From positions 310,001-374,000 of the forward strand of contig BEDY01000005.1 of the NCBI GenBank assembly GCA_002335605.1: a stretch of DNA of 64,000 nucleotides. The letters are read 5' to 3'. Position 1 is the stretch's first letter, and each line of letters begins with the position of its first letter. A program made the position numbers and the translations under genes. The notes beneath the pieces are model-generated. The model was not told the DNA's origin. It did not search any database and saw nothing but the letters and a program-made list of their open reading frames with translations. This DNA is from Prillingera fragicola. Its lineage: Eukaryota; Basidiomycota; Tremellomycetes; Trichosporonales; Trichosporonaceae. Positions 54,018-64,000 of the stretch are shown here, piece by piece.

Positions 54018-57000
54018 GAGACCACCGATGCGGTCGTTCCTCTCGAAGACGGTCACGGTGTGGCCAGCCTTATTGAGCTGGTCAGCTGCGGCAAGACCAG
54101 CGGGTCCAGAGCCAATGATGGCTACAGTCTTGCCGGTGCGGACAAGAGGAGGCTCGGGCTTCATCCATCCCTGCTCCCATGCCTTGTCAATGATGGCACA
54201 CTCGATCGACTTGATGCCGACAGGAAGCTCGTTGATGCCGAGCACACATGAAGACTCGCAAGGGGCCGGGCAGACACGGCCAGTGAATTCGGCAAAGTTG
54301 TTGGTCATGCGGAGACGCAGGAAAGCGTCGTACCACTTGTCCTCGAACACGAGCGAGTTGAACTTGGGGATGACGTTGGCAATGGGGCATCCACCGCCGC
54401 CTGAAATGTCGCCGCCAGACGAGCAGAACGGAATACCGCAGTCCATGCAGCGCGAGGTCTGCTGCTTGAGCTCCTGCTCGCTGAGACGGTTGCTGAACTC
54501 CTTCCAGTCCTTGACACGCTTGCGAGGGGGACGGTAGGCCTCATTGAGACGCTTGTACTTCATGAAGCCGCGCACCTTGTCAAACTTGACCTGGCGAGTC
54601 TTGGCCAGCTCCTCGTCGGGAATGGCATCCTCCATGTCCAGAACGGCGTGCTCGCCCTTGGGCGATGAAGGCGCTGTAAGCATCGCCCTGGGAGTGGAGA
54701 TGGTCAGAGCGCTGGTAGAGCGAGGAAGCACGGGGTCGAAGCCAGTGGCTACCAGATCGATCTGCGACGCAGTCTGAGACGGGATGAGGTCGATGTGACT
54801 CATCTTCTTCTTCTCCTCGGCAGCAGCCGCAGCCTGCTCCTCAAGAACACGCTTGTAGTCGAGTGGCATGACGCGCACAAACATGGGGAGGAAGTGGTGG
54901 AAGTTGCGCAGCACACGGTCGGCAATCTCCGAACCAGTGTAGTGGCGGTGCTCCTCGATAAGTGAGCGGAGCTCGGCAATCTCCTGGGGGTCCTGGACCT
55001 TGCCAAGCTCGATAGTACCCATGTTGACCTTGGGAGCGAACGAGTGGGCCATGTCGAGGACGTAGGCGGTACCACCAGACATACCGGCGGCAAAGTTGCG
55101 GCCTGTGAGGCCGAGGACGACGACACGGCCACCAGTCATGTACTCGCAACCGTGGTCGCCAGTGCCCTCAACAACGAGGGTGGCGCCCGAGTTACGAACA
55201 GCGAAACGCTCAGCAGCGACACCGCGGATGAAGGCTTGGCCACCGGTCGCGCCGAAGAAACACACGTTGCCGATGATAATGTTCTCCTCGGCCTTGAAGC
55301 TCGACTTCTTGGGAGGGTAGGCAATAATGCGGCCACCAGACAGACCCTTGCCGACATAGTCGTTGGCATCACCCTCAAGCTCGATGGTCACACCGGGGGC
55401 CAGGAAGGCACCCATCGACTGACCAGCTGAGCCCTTCATGTTGATGCGAATAGTGTCGCGTGGAAGACCAGCCTCTCCGTACCTCTTGGAAACGCGGTAC
55501 GACAGTGTGGTGCCGAGGGCACGGTCAGTGTTGACAACGTCGCAGTCAATCTCAACGGGAAGACCCTTGGTGAGAGCAGGCTCCGCCTCGTCGATAAACT
55601 TGTTGTCGAGACGGACATAGAGCTTGTGGTCCTGGGGGCGGACGCGGTAGGTGGCGACGTCCTTGCGCATGAGATGCGCGGGTTTGAGGATCGGCGACAG
55701 GTCGAGGTGCGTTGTCTTGGGAGTGCGCAGGGTCTCGTCGACCTTGAGCATCTCGGCGCGACCAACCATCTCGTTGATGGTACGGATACCGAGTTTGGCC
55801 ATGATACCACGGAGCTCCTCGATAATGTAGTAGAAGAAGTTGATGACCTGCTCGGGCTGGCCGGCAAACTTGGCACGAAGGATGGGGTCCTGAGTAGCAA
55901 TGCCCACGGGGCAAGTGTTCTTGTGACAGGCCTTCATCATAATGCAGCCCATGGCAATGAGAGGGGTAGTAGCGAATCCCCACTCCTCGGCGCCGAGAAG
56001 GGTGGCAATGGCAATGTCACGACCCGTGCGGATCTGGCCGTCGGTCTGGACAGTGACACGGCCACGGAGGTCGTTGAGAACGAGTGTCTGGTGGGTCTCG
56101 GCAAGACCAAGCTCCCAGGGGAGACCAGCGTACTTGATGGAGGTCCACTTGGCGGCACCAGTTCCGCCGTCGTGGCCAGAAATGACAATGTGGTCGGCCT
56201 TGGCCTTGGCCACACCCGAAGCGACAATTCCAACGCCAACCTCGGACACGAGCTTGACCGAGATACGGGCGCGGGGGTTGGACGACTTGAGGTCGTAAAT
56301 AAGCTGCTTCAAGTCCTCGATCGAGTAAATGTCGTGGTGAGGAGGAGGCGACACGAGAGTGACACCCGGGGTTGAGTGACGCGTGCGACCAATGGAGGCC
56401 GAGACCTTGTGGCCGGGCAGTTCACCACCCTCTCCAGGCTTGGCACCCTGGGCCATCTTGATCTGGAGCTCGTCCGAGTCGGCGAGGTAGTTGGAGGTCA
56501 CACCGAAACGGCCAGAGGCAACCTGCTTGATGGACGAACGACGCGAGTCGGTAGCGGGGAGAAGGTCCATGGCATGGGTGTAGCCACCGTTGTTCTCACC
56601 GGCACCGGGGCCGGGAATGGGAATAGAACGCTCAGCGTCCTCGCCACCCTCACCAGTGTTCGACTTGCCGCCAAGGCGGTTCATGGCAATGGCAAGGGTG
56701 GTGTGCGACTCCATCGAAATGGAGCCGTACGACATGGCACCGGTGACACAGCGGCGCACAATCTCGTTCCAGGGCTCGACCTGGTCGATGGGAACGGGGG
56801 TAGCATTCGCAAAGTCAAACTCGAGCAGACCACGGAGGGTAGCACGCTTGATCGACTCGTGCGAGTTCTTCGCGTACGTGTCGTAAGCACGTTGGTTCTT
56901 CTGGCGCACAGCGTCCTGGAGCATGGCAATGGACTCGGGGTCGTTGATGCGCTTCTCCGAGCCGTTACGGTAGTGGTAGTCACCTGCCTCGGGCAGACCG

Positions 57001-59474
57001 GGAATCTTGATAGTCGAGCGGCTGGGCCAAGCACGCTCGTGGAACTCGAACGCGTCCATGGCAAGAAGCTCGTAGGTAGCTCCCTGGACGCGCGAGGCGG
57101 TGCCGACGAAGCAGTCGTTGATGACCTCCTCGTGGATACCGAGCGCCTCGAAGAGCTGGGCACCCTTATACGAGGCAAGGGTGGACACACCCATCTTGGA
57201 CAGGACCTTGAGGATACCCTCGTCGGTGGCCTTGCGGAAGTTTTCGACCAGCTGCTCGGCAGTCTGCTCATCCTTGGCGAGACCCTCGCGCTCAAGCTTG
57301 TAAATGGTCTCCATAAACAGCCAAGGGTTGATGGCGTCGGCACCGTAACCCACAAGAACACACATGTGGTGAACCTCACGAGCCTCGGCAGTCTCAACCA
57401 TGATGGCGACGTCGGAACGCTTCTTCTGCTTGACGAGGTAGTGGTGAACACCACCAGTGGCGAGGATCGCCGAGAGAGCAACGCGGTCAGGACCGGTGGC
57501 ACGGTCCGAGAGAATGAGAATCTTGATGCCGTTGTTGGTGGCCTCGAGAGCCTCCTGGCGAACACGCTCGAGAGCGTTGCGGTATCCCGGGAGACCCTCG
57601 CCCTTGTCAAAGGTAATGTCGATGACAACAGAGTTCCAGTCAGCGTGCGAGATCTCGAAGTGCTTCATGGCTGCCATCTCCTGCAGGGTGAGGATGGGCG
57701 ACTTGAGGTGGAGACGGTGGCACTGGTTAGGGCCCATCTCAAGGAGGTTGCCCTCCTTGCCGACCATGGTCTCGAGAGACATGACGATAGACTCGCGGAT
57801 AGGGTCGATGGGAGGGTTGGTGACCTGGGCAAAGAGCTGGCGGAAGTAGTCGTACACGGTACGAGGAGTGGTCGAGACGCAGGCAAGAGCCGCGTCATTG
57901 CCCATAGAGCCTAGAGCCTCATGGCCCTCTTGCACCATGGGCAACAAAAGCATAGAGAGCTGCTCCAGAGTAAAGCCAAAGGCGAGGAGCTTGGGGTCAT
58001 TGCGCAGGGTGTACTCGTCAAGTTTGACAGAGAGCTCCTGGTGACGCTCAACGCGACGAACGACCTCGGGGAGGCGCATGACCTGGGACTGAATCCACGA
58101 GGCAAAGGGCTGGCGACGAGCCGTGTTCAGCTTGAGCTCGCGATCGTCGACAATGCGACCCTCCTTGGTGTCGACGAGTAGCATGCGGCCGGGCTTGAGA
58201 CGTCCCTTTTGAATGATGCGCTCGGGTTCAATGGTAATAGTACCAACTTCAGAGGCACAGACCATAATGTCGTCATTGGTGACAACGTAGCGACAAGGGC
58301 GAAGACCGTTTCGGTCGAGGTTGGCGCCACAGAAGCGGCCGTCCGAGAATGTGAAGAGGGCAGGGCCGTCCCATGGCTCCATGAGCGAACCAGACCACTC
58401 GTAGAATGCCTTCTTCTCTGGCTCCATGAGCTCGTTGTTCTGCCAGGCCTCGGGCACCATCATCATGACGGCCTCGGGGAGGGTGAGCACGCCGTTGACG
58501 ACGAGAAGCTCGAGAACGTTGTCGAACGCGGCCGAGTCGGAACCACCGTTCTCAACAATGGGGTACATGAGTTCAAGCTCGTCGCCAAAGCGCTCCGACT
58601 TGAGGTGACCCTCACGGGCACGCATCCAGTTCTTGTTACCACGAACAGTGTTGATCTCACCGTTGTGGGCGGCCCATCGCATAGGCTGGGCGCGGTCCCA
58701 CGAGGGGAAAGTGTTGGTAGAGAAACGCGAGTGCACAAGAGCAAAGTGCGAGGCGTAAAGCGCGTGGTTCAAGTCATGGAAGTAGTTGTAGACCTGGACA
58801 GGCGAAAGCTGACCTTTGTAGACAATGTTGCTCGGGGTCAGCGAGCAGATGTAAAAGCCCGAGGGGAGGCCACTGTTTGTCAATGCTGATACGCATTTAA
58901 GGTACTCACATCTTGTGCGTGGCCCGCTTGCGGAGAACATAGAGCTGGCGGAGGAACTGGCGCTCGTCAAAGATGCCCTCGGCAGACTCGTCGCCGGTTC
59001 CATAGTGGTCGGCGAGGACGACAAAGGGCTGCATGATGCGAGGCTCCCTGCCGCCGGCAGCGGGGCCGAGAATCGAGTTGTCGGTAGGCACAAGACGCCA
59101 TCCGAGAGTGCGGAGGCCGAGGTCGCGTGCAATGGTCTCAAACTCTGCCTGCTGGGCCTCGTACCCAGTCTTGGAGAGGAAGACGTTTCCGACGGCGTAG
59201 TGGCCTTCCTCGGGAATCTTGGCGGTGAAGGAGTGGGGGGCCTCACGCACAAAGAACTCGTGGGGGATACCAGTCATGACACCAGCACCGTCGCCGTCGC
59301 GGGCATCGGCACCAGCTTTACGCTCGTCAGCGCCCAATGTCCGTTTGCGACCTTATCTTTCCGGCACTCACTGGCACCACGATGGGTCATGTTGCACAGA
59401 ATGCTACGCGCATCGCTCACAATCTTGTGATTGCCATGGCCTTTGATGTGACAGATGAACCCGACACCACACAT
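52920..59474 (-). CDS. GLT1: Glutamate synthase [NADH] (GOGAT)
   Basis: Homomeric fungal GOGAT of 2153 residues. It converts glutamine plus 2-oxoglutarate to two glutamates with NADH and closes the GS/GOGAT nitrogen-assimilation cycle. Exons: 59474-59372, 59315-58910 and 58872-52920; introns of 56 and 37 nt. Domains in order: class II amidotransferase (MCGVGF with catalytic Cys2, NMTHRGATGADARDGDGAG), central domain, FMN synthase domain (SGHDGGTGA), [3Fe-4S] Cys at about 1146, 1152 and 1157 (GCIMMKACHKNTC), GXGXG domain, then the NADH/FAD beta-like subunit. The last has 4Fe-4S Cys (RCMDCGIPFC), GSGPAGLAAADQL and GGGDSGCD. Length matches fungal Glt1 (about 2145). The intron-1 acceptor after AAAG is fixed by the need to read RGATGADAR. 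The start leaves no propeptide before the catalytic Cys, unlike yeast Glt1. A missed upstream exon is the alternative. Confidence 0.97.
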
Positions 59475-62400
59475 TCTACAGTGTAGCGGCGAGGAACGGT
59501 TTCTTTGCGCACGGTTAGCAAAAAGTCGGAGACGCGCTGGCGAGCGTTGGCCGCTCCGATAGCGATGAGCTCACTGTAAAGGATGAAACTGGGCACTGAG
59601 GCTTATTGCCCCAAGGATACACTAGTCTAGATGTAAAGCTCTTTCTATATTTGTGGGCAACTATGGCCCTTGGTTCTTCGTGTTAGGTGTATGGAGTAGC
59701 GATGAGAAAGTAGGAGGGAAGATTGGGCGTGATGGTTTTTGGTCTGCCCCGCTCCTCTTGTTGCCGGGGTTGGTGGCACGGGGCAGGCTGCCACGGTCTG
59801 ATCGGCGAGGACGCTTGACGCATCTGGGTATTCAGAGGCCTGTCGACCCGACCCACCGTGCCCTGGCCACCTTCCCTGAGCAGAGTCGTTTGTCGGCCAC
59901 TGGCAACAACGGCATCACACACTCACAGGCCAACCTGATTGGATGATTCACCCGGATCCCGTGGGGCCCAGCTCAGATTTAAGATAAGGCTCCATCCAGC
60001 CCAGCGCCGCAGCGAGCAAAGCAGCGGAAACGCCCGTTCCGATTTTGCCATTTTGCCACCATTATTGGAGCATTCTGTTCTTGCTCTCGATTGGATCATG
60101 GCTGACGCCAGTCTCCTAACTCTCGTGAACTGTATACCGGGACGAACCGGTTGCGCCGACCGACCGCCATCGACGTATTGGCGCGCACACAGGGACATTG
60201 GTAGCTCAAGAAGCATCGGAGCAGCGATCCTCGTCGGAAACTGACTTAGCAGGGTTACTGAGTACTGCATGACTATATATCTACATGTCTGCAACACCTA
60301 CACCGTCGTCCCGTCGTCTGCATGCAAGATGATCACTCGATTTTATTCATGGTTGATTCTCACATAGCAACGTTTCCGCGTCACTGTACCTGGCATCACG
60401 TGCACAGTCACAAATAGACTTATCTCTATCGGAGCCCGTTCACATGTTTGGCGACAAAGCCGCGTTTGTATTGTGGCGATTTTTGACTGTCTGCCCCTTG
60501 GATCAGCCGACGACCTGCAGCTAAGCGGTACACGGCAAGTCCGCGAATCTTCGTTGCCCCGCATACGCCGACTGTGAGGTCAGCCAGCGCGTGTCGGATT
60601 GGATGCTGCACATGCACACCACCTAGCAGGCTCGGTGTTGGCGCCATGTTACGAAACGGAACGCGTGTCAGGGGCAATAATCACCCACCCAACTGTCCGT
60701 TCTGCTCCGACGCGCCATGCTATTCAATATTCAAGCCAAAATGGCTGCAGGTTTTGGCCATACAGTTGACGTTAATAAAGTAAGAAGCAGGAACAGGATG
60801 TGGCACATGGCCATTTGTGTCTGGACTTGGTACTGTGCAACCATTGGACATTCACCGTTTCATGGTTCAAGGAGTGTCTGATGGCGTTACAGGTCCCACA
60901 ATCCCACGACGCGTCGTTGTCGACAGCGGGCCAATTCATCAAGTGTCCATCGAGTTTGAGTTTGCGAGCGTGTGTCGGCCACAGCCAAACCAAGATGAAA
61001 CGTGACTCTGGTTGACGCGTCCTTAACCATCTCCTTGCAGGTCACCAGGGTATAAGACGATATGCCCAATGAGCTGGCCGCGTCCGCAAGCTGGATTGCA
61101 TGGTTCAGTGAGAATGACCTGTCTAGGCCGCTCAAGTCGGGGGTGGCAAATGCGGTGGCGAGCCAAGGGCCTGGCACAGCATGACTGCGTGGAAGGACGA
61201 TGGAAGGTGCATGGAAGCGCCGAGATGGTGTAACAATTCTAAAGGCGCCATGCAGGATCACGCAGGAGCAGCACAGTAGAGGACAAAGGACACCCATTGC
61301 AGGTCGTCTGACATGGTGGGACTAATGACGCACCAAGACGCGTGTTTCGGTGTTTTTCCGTGACATTGCGAACTGGGCGGCGACTAGGTTGATCCGGACC
61401 TGACACCGTATAGCGTCGTACACAAAGATTTTGAACAATGATCAGATGCCGCTTGCCCTAACCATGGTGGCGTCAACACTCGCAATGATGGGTTGTCATT
61501 CTGCAGCAGCAGTGCGCACTGGAGCAGTCCAACGACGTGCTACCGCCAGGTTAGGTTTGTGGGTAACAGGTGGAGTCTCCGGAGTCTGGAGCAGGATGGA
61601 CGTGGAGCGGATCTGCAAGGCATCAAGTGGAGGGCGCCATAGAGTCTTAAGTGTGGCCGTTCTGGTGGGGGGTACATCTCTAATGGTGCGATTGGCGTCA
61701 ATATTGAGGGGGGGATCAGGGTATCACAAGGGCTCTTTTGCAGCTGACATCAATGCTGGAAGGCGTCAGGAGTCAGGCCCCAGGGGCAGCGAGCACCACG
61801 GCAGGCAAGAGTCCCGCTCCTGCTAGGCTAGCCCATTCTGCCGCCTAGCATGCCGCCCAGCATGCCCAGCCAGTACGGCCAGTACAGTCTTGCAGACTTT
61901 TTTTAAACCCTGTGGTAGTTTCAGGGTCCCGTATCATATTAGCATTTCTTAATCGGGTGTCCCCCCTGGCAAGCTCAGAATTAACGTTTTCGCCCGCCCG
62001 CTAGACCGCCGAGCCTGGCAGTTCTTCACCACACACAAGCATTGCAACCTCGTGTTATACCACCATAGCACTTTCACTTGCCTCTATCCCGTACCATATC
62101 CACTCAGGCTCCACTCTGCCTACTTGAGCTCTACTACACTGGGCAACTACCCCAGCAACAACCTGGACCTCTTGGTTCACCTCCCTTTGGAACCCCCCAC
62201 ATCCCACCGCGTCCGTCCATGTCGGCAACCTTCTCTCTCAACACAAACCACACTTCGCACGACCTTCCAAGCACCAACAGCCACCCTCTTGCCACTCGGC
62301 TTACTCGCCCAAGGCCTTACCTACACTTCTTTCACAGCCAAAACCACTACAAGATAGCCCAGTGCTAAGCGGCACGCACCGGGCACATACCGCATGTCCA

Positions 62401-62489
62401 TCACGATGAACAACCACGCGGGGAGGAAGGGCAAACGAGGTAAGTCTCCCAGGATTCCCAGACGTTGCACGGCTTCTAGGTAGTGCTCC
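59475..62489. other. Divergent spacer between GLT1 and the right-edge gene
   Basis: 3.0 kb without a recognised gene. It contains both promoters. Two GATA-type sites and a CACGTG box (60397-60402) lie within 1 kb of the GLT1 start. A minus-strand frame of about 60 codons without an ATG runs into the GLT1 start region. The last 400 bp (62,040-62,440) is CT/CA-rich leader of the + gene. Confidence 0.5.
59982..59989 (+). promoter_or_regulatory. GATA-factor site in the GLT1 upstream region
   Basis: AGATAAGG lies 508 bp upstream of the GLT1 start; a second GATAAG occurs on the - strand at 60419-60424. Nitrogen-responsive GATA factors of fungi bind GATAAG, and GOGAT genes are common targets (known). 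Single short sites occur by chance, so confidence is low. Confidence 0.25.
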
Positions 62490-64000
62490 ATGTCTACGCA
62501 GCCCTTGGCTAGGCTCCATACAGCACCCAAGAGAGCAGTGCAGCGTCCCCCGACGCATTGTCTGCCATGCTTGTTGTCACCAAAGGAGGCGCTCACACGA
62601 CCCCCCGCAGGCCCAACCTCCCCCACCCAGTCGATCCACTCCCCTCCGACATGCACCTCTCCCCTCCCCAAAATCAAACTCAGCCTCCGGGCAACCCCCA
62701 AGATGAGTCGCGCGAGCTCCTCATCACGGCCACGCTCCGTGGCAAGCAACCAACGTGGCGGAATATTTTCGGACAGCAGCTCGTCTGACCTCACGCCACC
62801 TGAAGACGACGACGACGAAGAGGACTTTCCTCCAATCGTTCCAAGGAGTAAAGGCAAGAAGCGCGAGTCGATTGGCACCGCCGCCGTTGCCAAGGACAAG
62901 GGCAAGGCAAAAGCCATTTCTCCTCAAAACACAAGGACTATCAACACTGCACACGACGACTTGTCTACCCCCAAGCGGCCCTCAGCTGTGGGACCAGGCG
63001 GCAGGGACAGGAAGCGCGTGATCAAGCTTGGCGAAGTAGCGCGCAGACGTGCTCGTGACGACAAGTTTGGGTTTGGTGGAGACCGCTTTAGTGGCATCGT
63101 GAGTGGCAACGTTGTTCGGACCCGGAACCTTGTCCCTGACCTTTACGCAGACGCCAGCCCAGCGCATCACAAATCCCCTCCTCGATTCGGACTCGACCTC
63201 TTCTTACGGTGATGATGAGTCTGAGCGCGAGACCTTGTCCCAGGATGGGGACGAGACCGAGGATGAAGTCATGGGCGGCCTTCCGGAGGCATTTGCCGGA
63301 CAGGAGATAGAGGATCTCGCGTACGGCGCAGGCTTGCCAGACTCAGGTATGGAGGAGGAGGCAGAGCAGGAGTGGTGGCAGGAGCAGGACGAAGACGAGG
63401 TGAGCACATCACACTCTGAGCCCAAAACCCCCCCGCTCACCCAGCAGGACTTTATCGCTGCGCTCAGCGGATCCGACATTGAGGGCTTGCAATCGCAGTC
63501 TTCAGTGCATTCCGAGTCTGATGACCCCATGACCGATTCTACCGCGTCGTCTGACGCGGATGACACCACAGACGAGTTCGGGTTCCCATTGCCCTTCACT
63601 CAAACCACGGAGCAGACCAGCTCTGATGCTCCTCTCATTCTTATGGAGAACTGGGATGGCCATTTTGTTCTCGTTCAGCCCCGCCACGAGCGTCCCCGCT
63701 CTCGCCACCGTGGCGACCGTGGGTCTCGTACTGCAGGCTCGGTCGGAGAGAGCACGTCCATGTCGGCTGGCGAGCAGCAACTCGTCATTGACGCTGACGC
63801 CGACGACGACACCGACAGCAGTGACTGGTCGGGTCTCGACGGCGATGATGACGGTGGTGACACCACTGACTCAATGGCAGAGGAGGACATGCCCGTGCTC
63901 GACAGCCCCGCTTTGGATGAGATCATTGGACAGCAGCTTACGGGCTACACCTTCCCTACTCCCATGCCCAGTCTTCTTGAGGACCCAATCAACCCCACAA
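62490..64000 (+). CDS. Acidic Ser-rich nuclear-type protein, 3' end outside window
   Basis: Open from the ATG at 62490 through the window edge. Exons: 62490-63098, 63151-63399 and 63445 (or 63448)->64000. The 52-nt intron 1 is clear because frame changes without it. Intron 2 (63400-63444) has a good donor and a cagcag tandem acceptor, but it is 45 nt and stop-free, so the segment could also be translated. The protein starts Pro/Thr-rich with a basic KIKLSLR motif, then Ser/Asp/Glu runs (DEEDFPP), a basic patch (DRKRVIKLGEVARRRARDDK) and long acidic stretches. The segment ILMENWDGHFVLVQP resembles a short conserved patch, and the end contains a YTFPTPMPSLLEDP patch. I do not recognise it firmly. 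A ribosomal-gene coactivator of the Ifh1/Crf1 kind is one guess from the acidic layout, at low confidence. Confidence 0.65.

Noticed and set aside
56376..57914. 512-codon + strand frame
   Set aside because: Lies wholly antisense to the conserved FMN domain of GLT1; GC-rich third positions keep the opposite frame open.
62394..62501. Upstream ATG with gtaagt donor as a first exon of the right-edge gene
   Set aside because: Splicing to the acceptor at 62501 reads into a stop after two codons; the ATG at 62490 gives a clean frame without an intron.
1..64000. Search for transposons, terminal repeats, telomeric arrays and CRISPR
   Set aside because: Only short simple repeats and one small inverted repeat were seen; no transposase or reverse-transcriptase motif in any frame.

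Overview
The window is a 64-kb stretch of fungal nuclear genome, most likely a basidiomycete yeast of the Tremellomycetes and perhaps Trichosporonales (inference). Nearly every gene is interrupted by very short GT-AG introns, mostly 34-56 nt. Coding DNA is GC-rich, which produces long spurious antisense frames. The gene content also fits: a Cir1-type iron GATA factor, a Bck1-type MAPKKK and a fungal NADH-GOGAT. I found no rRNA, tRNA, CRISPR array, transposon or viral gene. The lineage call rests on gene content and intron style, not on a marker comparison.

Layout, left to right: PAN3 (+, 5' end missing) converges on a DNAJC17/Cwf23-type J protein (-). A 2.4-kb divergent spacer leads to an amino-acid permease (+), a mitochondrial BolA1-type protein (+, with a 589-nt intron), a Zn2Cys6 regulator (+) and, after 3.4 kb of non-coding and leader DNA, the CIR1-like iron regulator (+). 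CIR1 converges on BCK1 (-). An orphan pair follows: a double RING-H2 protein (-) divergent from an intronless 721-residue protein (+). Next come SmB (-) divergent from TFIIB (+), an NAD(P)-dependent SDR (-) divergent from a second Zn2Cys6 regulator (+), an Sds3/Dep1-family protein (+) and a FAD monooxygenase (+). A secreted double-psi beta-barrel protein (-) follows. After a gene-poor 3.9 kb come GLT1 (glutamate synthase, -) and an acidic nuclear-type protein (+) that runs off the right edge.

Most genes are housekeeping: mRNA decay and splicing (PAN3, Cwf23-like, SmB), transcription (TFIIB, Sds3-like), Fe-S/iron (BolA, CIR1), cell-wall signalling (BCK1) and nitrogen assimilation (GLT1, permease). 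I see no operon-like logic. The linked iron genes (BolA, CIR1) and nitrogen genes are probably coincidental.

The most novel-looking element is the RING-H2 gene at 28645-30157. Its two RING fingers have exactly the same ligand spacing and lie 202 residues apart, so the protein looks like a tandem duplication of a helical-plus-RING unit. It sits 263 bp from the start of the unrecognised 721-residue protein. Other points of interest are candidate 21-25-nt introns, several stop-free introns of 3n length, an SmB start exon encoding only two residues, and a GOGAT whose catalytic Cys directly follows the start Met.
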